DNA from: Gordionus sp. m RMFG-2023
Lineage: Eukaryota > Nematomorpha > Gordioida > Chordodea > Parachordodidae
Assembly: GCF_954871325.1 (NCBI RefSeq)
Contig: NC_088776.1
Location: 24,042,508-24,106,507 of the forward strand
Length of the DNA: 64,000 nucleotides
Reading direction: 5' to 3'
Part shown: positions 1 to 10,369 of the stretch, piece by piece
Layout: each line of letters starts with the position of its first letter
How positions within the stretch are numbered: position 1 is the stretch's first letter
Notes under the pieces: generated by a model
Seen by the model: the letters and a program-made list of their open reading frames with translations, nothing else
Databases searched by the model: none
Told to the model about the DNA's origin: nothing
Program-made: the position numbers and the translations under genes

Positions 1-894
1 AATCAGGCATTTTAATATTAGTAATAAATAGCCCATTCTTAGCATAGATATGGAAGAGATACTAGTATTTTTAATGGTAGTTAATATATTAATGTGCAAA
101 AGTGTATTTAAAATAGTTCATTATTTTATAAGATAATCAAATTTTTCAAATAATTTATCATTACATTGCCTTTTTGGCCTACTTAACATTCTGCCAAAAC
201 TAAATTATCTTTCAACTGGAGCTGAATTATAAATTTCCTTAATGAAAGGATAATTTAAGCATTTATAATGTATTTCGACTTTCTTTAATATAAGTTAAAA
301 CCTCCAGTTCAATGTTATTTGTATTATTGAATTCAGAAAAATTTGTTTCACTAAGAGTAAAATAATCATCATTTTCTTTATTAGATAAAATCTATCTGTG
401 TTTTAGTTTGAACTTGTATATACTCTGGTTCTACATTTAGGGCTTCTTTTATTAATATATTTTGAAAGTATTTGCTTTTATCATCTGACTCAATCCATTA
501 AAATATGGATGTTATATTGATGTCAAAAAAGCCTTATTATATTCAAATCATAGGAAAATATTTTCTTAAAATCTATTGCCCATGCCACCTTAGGCAGCTT
601 TTAATAAAGGTAGCAATATTGTAAACTTGTTAACAAAATTGTTTAACCATTTATAATTTTTTTGTTTATACAGGTTTTTTACATCTAGCATGTACATTAT
701 ATTTTTTAACTTTTATTTTAAAAAATTTCCATATAAAATATTAAGATTTGGATTTGATTCACAGGAACTTATTTCAATAATTTAAATTTCACTACCATAT
801 GAGTGTTAATCATCCTACAGATTAAAAAAATATTACATAAAATTGGTAATGATATTCTATCGAGTTACATTTATATATAAAATATAATTATACC
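1..894. other. A+T-rich DNA with no recognisable gene
   Basis: No open exon of useful length, no RNA gene and no clear repeat end was seen on either strand. The sequence runs into the left end of a hAT transposon at about 895. Confidence 0.6.
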
Positions 895-1513
895 TAAAAC
901 AAATTATTTGTATTCGATATTCGATTCAATTTGTATTTTACGAATATGAATAACAATTATTTTATTTGAAAATACGAATAACAGAATAATTCTATTCAAT
1001 AATACGAATAGAATTAGAATAAGGAAAATATATTATTCGTCGAATAATTTTTTTTCTACGTTTCGAGATTATTTGACTAAAATAATTTATAGTATTATAT
1101 TAATAAATGTTGAAAAATAATTATTATATATATATATTAGATAATTAGAAATTAATTGAAATTATTCTTATTTAATAAAATTTCCTAGTGGAATATTGAA
1201 GAAGCATTTTATATTTTAAAAATTTTAAATAACTTCATAATCCAAAACAACTTCAGAATATTTTTTTTTTGGACGAAGATATTTATTTTATGGAATTTAT
1301 AACACATACACAATTGTAATAAACTAGTAGCTATCCCATCAAGAATGATGGACGTTGCAGATATTTCTCCTTTGTTTGATGATGGAGAAATCATAAATTT
1401 TATTTTTGCCTAAATTTTTACCACTTTATTTGTAAAATATTGCTAGATATGAGTTTTGTATTTTTAGATTGCATAACTTTTTGACAATATTATTCCCTAC
1501 AATTATTTGTTTT

Positions 1514-2259
1514 CATATACAAGATACTAATAATCTATTAACCTTTTTAAAATAATGTTGGAGGTAATTTATAAATTTTATGAATAGTGTTTTGGATTAA
1601 AACCTATAAATCCATATCATTTTTGTAAAAAATTATTTATAAGTAAATCTGTATAAAATTTAATATAAGTACATGTAATAGTATTTTTTAAACTTATATC
1701 AAAATTCACTAAATTATGTATTATCATTTTGTGATAAATTTTTTAAAAGCTATCATCTCATCTACATTTGGTGATAGTATAAACTCTGAAGTATAGTTAA
1801 ATAATATTTTATAATATTATTTTTATTTATATACAACAAAACAATCAAGCTTAAATTTATTTTATTATACATAACATTCTGATATTATTCTCATATACAA
1901 GATACTAATAATCTATTAACCTTTTTAAAATAATGTTGTTTATACATTTTATGAACAGTGTTTTGGATTAAAACCTATAAATCCAAATCATTTTTGTAAA
2001 AAATATTTTATAAATAAATCTCTATAAAATTTAATATAAGTACATGTAATAGTATTTTTTAAACTTATATCAAAATTCATTAAAATATGTATTATCATTT
2101 TGTGATAAATTTTTTAAAAGCTATCATCTCATTTACATTTGGTGATAGTATAAACTCTGAAGTATAGTTAAATAATATTTTATAATATTATTTTTATTTA
2201 TATACAACAAAACAATCAAGCTTAAATTTATTTTATTATACATAAAATTCTGATATTAT
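1514..2259. repeat. Tandem duplication of about 375 bp in A1
   Basis: The stretch starting CATATACAAGATACTAATAA at 1514 is repeated starting at 1892. The two copies are nearly identical apart from scattered substitutions and small indels. Copy A2 (8340-8730, inverted) carries the segment only once, so the doubling happened in A1 after the two copies separated. The junction at 1881-1889 is the motif GATATTATT, the same motif that element B later used as its target. Confidence 0.85.
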
Positions 2260-2370
2260 TAGTGCAGTAAACATAAAAAAATTGAACGCGTTCAACGTTC
2301 ATTGACAAAAATCGAACGCGTTCACGTTCAAGTTCATTTTCAAAATAAAGGAATGCGTTCACGTTCATTC

Positions 2371-5116
2371 TGGGTCATTCCACGTCAAATCGACCAAAAA
2401 AACGCGATTTTCGGACGACCATCTTTAAAATAAACGAAACTTGGCATGATAGTTATTTATTTTGTATATTTTTGTAAATTCTAAATTTTAGAGTGCTAGC
2501 TCAACCAAATCCAAAGATATACGCCTTCAAAGTAGAGAATCGCATAATGCGTGATTTCTTAAATCTTGTTTTTCTTAAAAAATAGTTAAGATAAAATTAC
2601 AAATAATATATCATTTTATAGCCCTTAAAATTTTACATTGGAAAATATTAAAAAAAAATTAAAAAATTTTAAGTGTTTTTGTATTTCCGGTAAAAATAAA
2701 AATTAAACATTCCTGGGAAGGGATATTTTTTTGGTGTTGATACTCTCTAAAAATGTTTATTACCTTTATATTAAACTATTTAATGAAAAATCTCGATAGC
2801 CATTTTTGTTTTTTTAAATTTATTAAAATTTTTATTATTTTTATAAATAAAAAAGGATAATATAGATGGCGTTATATTAATTTTAATAATAATATAAGGA
2901 ATGACGTAACATAGGTGGATTTTTTTCTAAAATAAAATTAAAAATTCTTGAGAAGATTTTGTTATTGTTTCCAGATTACTTCTATCAACAGACACCCACT
3001 GTTTAAAGGATATATGATCTATGTCATTTTGGGCAAATACAACATCTAATTGTTTTTTAATTGAGAATGTGCCTGGACAATAGTTACAATCTCCTAAATA
3101 ACAAATAGGGAGTGCGATTGCATATTGTTTGAGCTAAAATATTTTTATAGTTATGTAATGGATATTATGGCATAGCTAATAGTTTTGCCAAATTAGCATC
3201 TACAAACATAAGCTTAAAATTTTGATTAATTACACAAACACACACACTGTGTGTTCCGCTGGCTCCAGCCAGAATACGATTTTTTGGCCGTAAATCTGCA
3301 AATTTAGAAAATCCAACTTTAATTATCGGGTACCTCTCTTTAAATCGTTCATATAATTCTTTTAAATTGTTTAAAATTAATCTTTTTTGAGACTGCTCTC
3401 TTTTCCCCTTGATTATTATGGATTTATAGTCTTTTTTCCAGGGCATCACGTGACTGACTTCATCAGAAGAGTAAAATTTTTCTATAATATTCATGGTTTC
3501 CTGATCAATTGTTCGCCCAGGTTTTATATTGGGAGATGACATAAATCCTTTTAATTCTATTAGTTTTTTTGATTTTCTTACCAAGTAATTCGTGGCTTTG
3601 AACTCCATCTCAATTTTTTTAAAGGTCCAAGAAGGGGGCAATATAGTAAGAAGTTGATATTTTTTTTCCTTAGAAATAATTGGATAATGATGTTTTAAAT
3701 TTTGAAGAAGTTCGTCATTTTTATTATTTTGTATATCAAACTCAGGAAGGCTGCTTCTTAATATGTTTTGACTTAATGCTTTTGTTATTTTTTTAAGTTT
3801 TTCTTGCGGATATTTCTTTTCTCCTATTCTTTTCTTTTTTTATTGGGGATTGGCCTATTTCTTCTAGCGATACATTTATTATATACAAAGTTGAACTGGA
3901 TGTGGCTAGTTCGGGCTCTTCATTTTCAGATATATCCTCAATGGATTCCATATTTATCAAATATAAGCGACATGAGTGACATAATGATTGGCATATTGTT
4001 AATAAACCTTTGGATTTTTTAATCATCTTTGGTGTAACCTAATTTTATATTTAATAAAAATAATCACGATATCAATCCAGAATCTAAAATTAAAAAGGTT
4101 TTAATCCATAATATAAATAAACTTACCTTTTGTAGATTTTTTGAAATAGACTTATGGCCTTCTCTAATGAATGGATTACTACACAGTGATTTCATATTAT
4201 TACAATTTTTTAAATTAAAAAAAAAATTTTAAGTAAAAAAAGATAATCCTTATGTTCTTTTCAATCATGATTGATAATTAAATTTCCTATTTATCGATAT
4301 AAAGATTTAATAGAAAGAAAGGAATGAAAAATAAAATAAGATGATAAAATCTTTAATTTCAAATAATAACGATAGATCCATAAGTGTGAAATATATACAA
4401 ATTACGGCCTCAAGAATTTCTATTTAAGCGCAAAATGGATTGCGATAAATAGATATATTTTTATAATAGCTTGAATATAATTTAAAAGTATCTTTATATG
4501 GGCCGCTTCCTCATTTATTGGCCCAGGACATCATACTGGTTATACTTAATCGATTTCTTTTGATTTTAATACCGATATAAAATATATTATTATTAAATAT
4601 AATATATTATTAATAAATTTAGTATAACGCCATCTATATTATCCTTTTTTATTTACAAAAATAATAAATATTTTAATAAAATTAAAAAAACAAAAATGGC
4701 TATCGAGATTTTTCATTAAATAGTTTAATATAAAGGTAATAAATATTTTTAGAGAGTATCAACACCAAAAAAAAATCCCTTCCCAGGAATGTTAATTTTT
4801 TATTTTTACTGGAAATACAAAAACGCTTATAATTTTTAAACTTTTTTTCAATATTTTCCAATGTAAAATTTTAAGGGCTATAAAGTGATATATTATTTGT
4901 AATTCTATCTTAAGTATTTTTTAAGAAAAACAAGATATAAGAAATCACGCATTACGCGATTCTCTACTTTGAAGGCGTATATCTTTGGATCTGGTTGAGC
5001 TGGGGCTCTAAAATTTGGATTTTATTATCATTTACAACATAAATAACTATGCCAAGTTTCATTCATTTTTGAGATGGTCGGCCGAATCACTGGTCGATTT
5101 GTCATGGAATTACCCC
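2371..5116. mobile_element. DNA transposon C with about 510-bp terminal inverted repeats, nested in B
   Basis: The left end reads TGGGTCATTCCACGTCAAATCGACC and the right end, inverted, reads GGGGTAATTCCATGACAAATCGACC. The repeats extend inward to about 2885 on the left and 4612 on the right, and both contain the motif CCATCTATATTATCC next to the unique centre. Flanks are GTTCATTC (2363-2370) and GTTCAAAA (5117-5124); five of eight bases agree, so a target duplication is possible but not secure. The centre (about 2943-4195) carries a two-exon gene on the - strand. The superfamily is left open, because I do not recognise the ends with certainty. Confidence 0.85.
2943..4195 (-). pseudogene. Element C gene, uncharacterised transposon protein family, disrupted
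   Basis: Exon 1 is 4127-4195 (start MKSLCSNPF) and ends at a good donor, GTAAGT. Exon 2 starts at 4038 after AATTAG and continues VTPKMIKKSKGLLTICQSL. The protein reads on through PPSWTFKKIEMEF, VMPWKKDYKS, LRPKNRILAGASGTHSVCVC and, nearer the C-terminus, CYLGDCNYCPG and FKQWVSVDRSNLETI. I recall this motif order from many uncharacterised animal proteins linked to DNA transposons; it has no enzymatic name known to me. The reading frame shifts at an A-run near 3800, and again or by an intron between about 3165 and 3115. The family's usual longer C-terminal half is absent, so this copy is internally deleted and not functional. The four cysteines in CYLGDCNYC and CQSLCHSC suggest metal binding, which is inference. 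Confidence 0.8.
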
Positions 5117-6581
5117 GTTCAAAATTTTATGATAAATTTTTTTAAAATTTAATTTAATATAAATAAACTTATCATTTTTAATACAATAGCCATGTTAAAA
5201 AATAATATAGTTTTATAATATAATTATAAATAAAATATAATATAATATAGCGAATAAAAAGATATTTTTATTTATAAAAATTTTTTCTTATTAAATTTTA
5301 ATAACAATTGTTTTCAAAATATTTATCTGATAGACAGGAACACTTGGCAGTTAATACAGCATACGCCTAAAAACACGCCATACAGGAGCAGATGAGGGGA
5401 TTGCGGTATGATACTTAATAAACAGCTCTTTTAACGTGGAGAATTAATTAAAAACATTGTTTTGTTATTTGCAAAAAATTGAGATACTTTATCCTCCTCC
5501 AATCCATTCTCTACTCTCGACAAAAAAAAGGTAATCTCGAAATTAACAGTTCTCTAGGGGTTTCAAACTATTTTTTTCAATAACGCTATAAGTTTATTTT
5601 TAATAGGTTCGTTCTGTGGAAGTTTTATTCATGGCCATTGAAGTTTGAATGCTGGATATATAATTGCAGAAAGAACATATTGATCCTTATATATATGTTC
5701 AAATCTTTAAAAAAATAAAATATATGTAATAATTGAGAATGATAGGTTTAATACCTTTTATTAATCCCATTTAATACGGCGTCTATCAATGGTTTTCATA
5801 TTTGAGGCCACTAATTTTTTTAATTTTAAAATAACTATCGCTATTGTTGGGGTAAAATATCCCAAATGCATTATTTCTTCAAATTTAATGATTTAACTTA
5901 GTTATATCATATAAAATCAAATAATTAATATTAAAATCAAATGTCGTTTTAAATTGGAACCTGAAGATTTTGACAATATAAAACTTTTTGGCCACATTTT
6001 ACACTTGGTAAGCATTGGATTAGTTCCTTCAATATAGGTTGTTAATGTAAAACATTTATCATATTTGGCCATAGTAATGATAATTCATCTGATTTTGGAT
6101 TTTCAGAATCAGATGATGAGGATTAAATAATAATACCCATGCTTATGCTAATCTATTAAATTAAAATATAAACAATAATATTCAAATGAATAAACTATGT
6201 GTTAAAAAAATTGAAATGTGAAAAGTAAATACACAGCCGATTAAAAAATATAAATAATGCATTTTTTAAAAAAAATCGGAAATATATTTTTTAAAAAAAT
6301 AAAAATATTTTTAAAATTGAACTAACGTTAAATTCGAACGCGTTCGTCATAAAAAAGGAACGCGTTCACGTTCAAATTTCGTCAAAAATAAAAAGAACGC
6401 CGTTCATCATTTTTTTCAAAAAAACGAACTTCGTTCACGAACGCTTCAAACTAGATATTATAATTATTGGATCTGATGATATTGACATATATTTTACTGT
6501 CTAACCTATTGTCTATTTGACCATGTATAAATTTTATAATAATATTTAATTTATTAAATAGATATTCATCCCATTGGTATA

Positions 6582-7260
6582 ATGGATATTTCTGAATCAG
6601 AAAGAAATGGAGAACAAAGCCAATATTCATCCACATCAAATTCTATACAGTCAGGAGGACGGAAAAATGCAGATATATGGAAACATTATATTTACAAAGC
6701 ATCAACAGAAACTGTTAGATGTAAGAATCGTCTGGTTGAAATAAAGTGTAAAAAAAAACTACTTCAGCTTTAATTTATCATAACAAACGATTCCACCAAA
6801 AAACCTATAATAATAAATTTATTGAATCATATTAATAATGATTTAAATAATAATCATATGCACAACAATAATGATATCAAACATTATTTATTAAAATTGA
6901 TCAAATCTTATATTCCATTTAAAATCCTTGCAACAAATGAATTTAAATATTTTATTAAAGTATTAAACCCTAACATTAAAATATGTTCAATTCCTACTTA
7001 AAACAATATATAAATGAATCTTTTGGTGATGAAAAAAAAATTAAATAAAAAATACAATATCACAAAAAAATTTTACAATAGATATTTGGTCAAGTCCAAC
7101 AAATGTCTCATTCTTAGGTTTAACCTGCCATTATATTGATGATGAATGGGTACTAAAATCTGTATTATTCGACATTATTCCATTTACAAATTCCCATTCA
7201 GGAGAAAACATATATAAAACATTTTATAGAATAATAATTATAACATAGATATAAGGTCAA
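6582..7260 (+). pseudogene. hAT transposase N-terminal and central part (copy A1)
   Basis: The open frame starts MDISESERNGEQSQ and includes QSGGRKNADIWKHYIYKAS, followed by an RCK that fits the start of a BED-type zinc finger. After several stops and shifts (about 6775-7060) the strand recovers at about 7065-7215 with FTIDIWSSPTNVSFLGLTC and YIDDEWVLKSVLFDIIPF. In hAT transposases this is the start of the RNase-H-like catalytic core, and the D of TIDIW is the first catalytic aspartate. The helical insertion and C-terminal dimerisation domain are missing. It reads as one decayed gene, interrupted by frame changes rather than splicing. Confidence 0.85.
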
Positions 7261-7324
7261 CAGCTATTACATGTGACAAATATATAAAAAAATAACACCA
7301 AAATGAAATAAGTAGAGATTATAT

Positions 7325-9275
7325 TTATACCTACAAAAATACGAATCGAATCGAATAATGGAATTATTCGTATTCGTTTAAATCGAATAATTCATAATTC
7401 GTATGAATAATAAAATGATTATTCGATTCAATTCGAAAATTTTATTTAACCATAAATTAAAAAGATAGAATATTAAATTTATTTTGTAAAATTTAACTAT
7501 GGATAAAAGACAAACAAATTTTATTAGTAAGAAAATAGAAGCATACATATTTAGTATATTTATATATAATGTAGAAAAATAAATATAATATTTATATCAT
7601 GTATAGGACATATCTGACAACAACCAATTCATCAAACACTTTTTTCGAATTGTATCCTCTTGTAGCTACATTCTATATTTGGTTACCATATGAGCTCCAA
7701 CAGAAAAGAGTCACTCACATGGCGTTGAAGATCCTTGTAACAATATGTCTCGCCATTTTTGATAAAACGGGAAAACGATCTCCGTGTAATTTCCACCATT
7801 CTAGTGGATTTTTATTCGAGGTGATTCTCGCTTCTTTTAAATATGTTTTAATTTCAGAAATTGGCATTATATTCTGTTTATAAATCACGTCCATATTTGA
7901 TTGTATATATGGTTGACATATTGATACATCATATTTTATTTTATAATCGTCGAACATTTTCTTAAAATTGTTTAATATAGTTGTAATGTAGATATTATAA
8001 GACGGAGGTAGGCACTCAAAAAATTCCAATTTAAGTCTGGGATCTAATATAGCAGATATATCTTACATCTAGCAGTTTCTGTTGATGCTTGGTAAATATA
8101 ATGTTTCCATATATCTGCATTTTTCCGTCCTCCCGACTGTATAGAATTTGATGTGGATGAATATTGTCTTTGTTCTCCACTGCTTTCTGATTCAGAAATA
8201 TCCATTATACCAATGGGATGAATATCTATTTAATAAATTAAATATTATTATAAAATTTATACATGGCCAAATGGGCAATAGGTTAATCAATAAAATATAT
8301 GTTAAAATCATCAGATCCTATAATTATAATATCAGAATTTTATGTATAATAAAATAAATTTAAGCTTGATTGTTTTGTTGTATATAAATTAAAATAATAT
8401 TATAAAATATTAATTAACTATACTTCAGAGTTTATACTATCACCAAATGTAGATGAGATGATAGCTTTTAAAAAATTTATCACAAAATGATAATACATAT
8501 TTTAATGAATTTTGATATAAGTTTAAAAAATACTAATACATGTACTTATATTAAATTTTATACAGATTTATTTATAAAATATTTTTTACAAAAATGATTT
8601 GGATTTATAGATTTTAATTCAAAACACTGTTCATAAAATTTATAAATTACTTACAACATTATTTTAAAAAACTTATTAGATTATTAGTATCTTGTATATG
8701 AGAACAAATAATTGTAGGGAATAATTTCGTCAAAAAGCTATGCAATCTAAAAATACAAAACTCACATCTAGCAATATTTTACAAATATAAAAATTTAGGC
8801 AAAAAGTAAAATTTATGATTTCTCCATCATCAAACAAAGGAGAAATATCTGCATCGTCCGTCATTCTTGACGGGATAGCTACTAGTTTATTATAATTATG
8901 TATGTGTTATTAATTCCGTAAAATAAATACCTTCGTCCATAAAAGAATTTTCTGAAGTTGTTTTGGATTATGAAGTTTTTTAAATTTTTAAAATATAAAA
9001 TGCTTCATATTCCACTAGGAAATTTTATTAAATAAGAATAATTTCAAGTAATTCCTAATTATCTAATATATATAATTATTTTTCAACATTTATTAATATA
9101 ATACTATAAATTATTTTAGTTGAATAATCTCGAATAATTCGATCGAATAATAGAAAAAAATTATTCGACGAATAATATATTTTCCTTATTCGATTCGTAT
9201 TTTCGAATCGAATAATTGTGTTATTCGTATTCGTAAAATACGAATCGAGTATCGAATAACAAATAATTCGTTTTA
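7325..9275 (-). mobile_element. hAT element copy A2, internally deleted, head to head with A1
   Basis: The 5' end lies at 9275 (reading inward TAAAACGAATTATTTGTTATTC) and the 3' end near 7325 (reading inward CAAAAATACGAATCGAATCG). From 9275 down to about 8050 it matches A1 895-2259 plus 6462-6740. It carries the single-copy state of the segment that is duplicated in A1 and shows the target site of element B before insertion. The transposase is reduced to its first 50 or so residues joined to its C-terminal domain. No convincing 8-bp target duplication was found around it. Confidence 0.78.
7600..8205 (-). pseudogene. hAT transposase, N-terminus fused to C-terminal dimerisation domain
   Basis: The start codon is at 8205-8203 and the first residues repeat those of copy A1 (MDISES, QSGGRKNADIWKHYIY) down to about 8050. 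The next open stretch (8029-7715) reads ISEIKTYLKEARITSNKNP followed by EWWKLHGDRFPVLSKMARHI. This is the hallmark of the hAT dimerisation domain (family: NPLEWW...YP.L...A...L). The usual serine-rich and VTKxRNxL segments follow in shifted frame at about 7600-7700. The catalytic core is deleted, so the copy can at most have been mobilised by another element. Confidence 0.85.
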
Positions 9276-9856
9276 TATATTGTCTACCTTAATATGAGTT
9301 GTAAATTTTCCAGCTAATTTTGATTGTCATTATATTTAAAATATGGTGGAGAAAAATAAGGAAATGAATCTAAGAATCTCGAAGAAAATAAGATATATAT
9401 TGTGATATGTAAAATTTTAAACATGAATATTAAAAAGAATCTGTATCTTTTGTCAAGGAAAGGAACATAAAAAAGATACAAGATTCTCTTCAGAATAAAT
9501 GATCTTAGATAGATACTAGTATCTTATTAAAAATGTCAAAAAGATACTGAGTACAAGTATTCATGGTACTACCCAACTCTGGGTATAGTTTTTAATTTTT
9601 GTTAATAATTAGATCCATGATTGAAAAGATTTTATAAATATTTTTTTTAGTAAGTTTAACCCATTACTTAAAATACAAAGAAATCATATTTTAAAATTAT
9701 TTTTTCTTATATAATTAGTCAAAACATGGGAGTACCAGAAAAATTGTTTGGTTCGATGTTCATGCCTATTGATATAACTATTGTCAATTATCCTTGTGAA
9801 AAAATAGCAAGTTTGAAATTTTATTACATTATTATAGTATAATACAACTTTTTTAA
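9276..9856. other. A+T-rich DNA, no clear gene
   Basis: The stretch carries several GATACTAGTATC-like motifs around 9450-9560 and otherwise no structure I can support. Confidence 0.4.
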
Positions 9857-10369
9857 TGGATTTTTGTAGTAGATTTGGATATAAATAATACTCTAAAACC
9901 TTGTATAAACTTTGATAGTGAATTTTCACTACTGAGATTAATTTCAATCATTTTCCCATAATGGGTCCATTCCATTTCAAATTAGTCACTATTTTACTAC
10001 TTGAAATTTGGGTAAAATTTTATTTGTTGAGGTATGGGTTATACCATGTCAAATCAAGCACCTTTCAGCCAACCTTCTCTTAATTTTAACAAAAAATTGT
10101 AGGCAGATTTATATGTCCTATATTTATGACTAAAACTTAATTTTAGCTTATTAGCAATTATCTGAGAAAATAGGTATTAAAGGTACAAAAATAGGCTTCT
10201 TTTAACCATTTATTGATGTCATTATGTGGAATTCTTACCTGAGGATCTGGTATCTCAGTTTTAAATAATTTACGAGTGGAACTGTTAAATTTAATTGATT
10301 CAAATTGTATTATGATATGTTTAGAACTTGCCCTATAAAGATCAGACAATTTTGTCATGAATTTTTGAT
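9857..10369 (-). CDS. Possible SRP14-like exons (signal recognition particle 14 kDa subunit)
   Basis: A putative exon at 10239-10369 opens after AAATAAG and ends CCTCAG at a good donor, GTAAGAA. It encodes QKFMTKLSDLYRASSKHIII, which resembles the SRP14 segment FLTELTRLFQKCRTSG. A second putative exon follows near 9935, after AATCTCAG. It encodes SENSLSKFIQGFRVLF then stops at about 9857; this resembles SSKEVNKFQMAYSNLL near the SRP14 C-terminus. SRP14 pairs with SRP9 to bind the Alu domain of SRP RNA and pauses translation. The middle of the protein (loop and next strand) and the first residues were not found, and the conserved YDGR motif is absent. It could be a decayed copy or a chance match. 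Confidence 0.33.

Larger units (their letters stand above)
2260..6453. mobile_element. hAT element B inserted in A1, 8-bp TSD GATATTAT
   Basis: The ends are TAGTGCAGTAAAC on the left and GCTTCAAACTA on the right, so both read TAG inward. They are flanked by a perfect 8-bp target duplication, GATATTAT, at 2252-2259 and 6454-6461. The uninterrupted target can be read in copy A2 (about 8315-8345, inverted), which confirms the insertion. Both subterminal regions repeat GAACGCGTTC-type palindromic motifs (about 2282-2365 and 6330-6445). Most of the length is a nested element C at 2371-5116. The remaining body, 5117-6330, is decayed: a short + strand stretch at about 5945-6125 ends in acidic residues (SESDDED) before a stop, but no transposase domain could be named. 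Confidence 0.88.
895..7322 (+). mobile_element. hAT element copy A1, interrupted by a second transposon
   Basis: The left end begins with TAAAACAAATTATTTGTATTC and is followed by about 200 bases rich in TATTCG and CGAATA motifs. The same end occurs inverted at 9270-9275 in copy A2. The coding part follows at 6582-7260. The element is split at 2260-6453 by hAT element B, whose target duplication GATATTAT lies inside A1. No own 3' end is seen: the sequence runs into the 3' end of copy A2 at about 7325, so A1 is probably truncated or overlain there. The hAT assignment rests on the transposase motifs and on agreement with A2. No target duplication for A1 itself was found. Confidence 0.75.

Noticed and set aside
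3804-4022. Hydrophobic open frame on + resembling a membrane protein
   Set aside because: It is the antisense of the second exon of the element C gene, whose - strand carries recognisable family motifs.
7599-7883. Open frame on + strand
   Set aside because: It is antisense to the hAT dimerisation domain (7715-8029, -).
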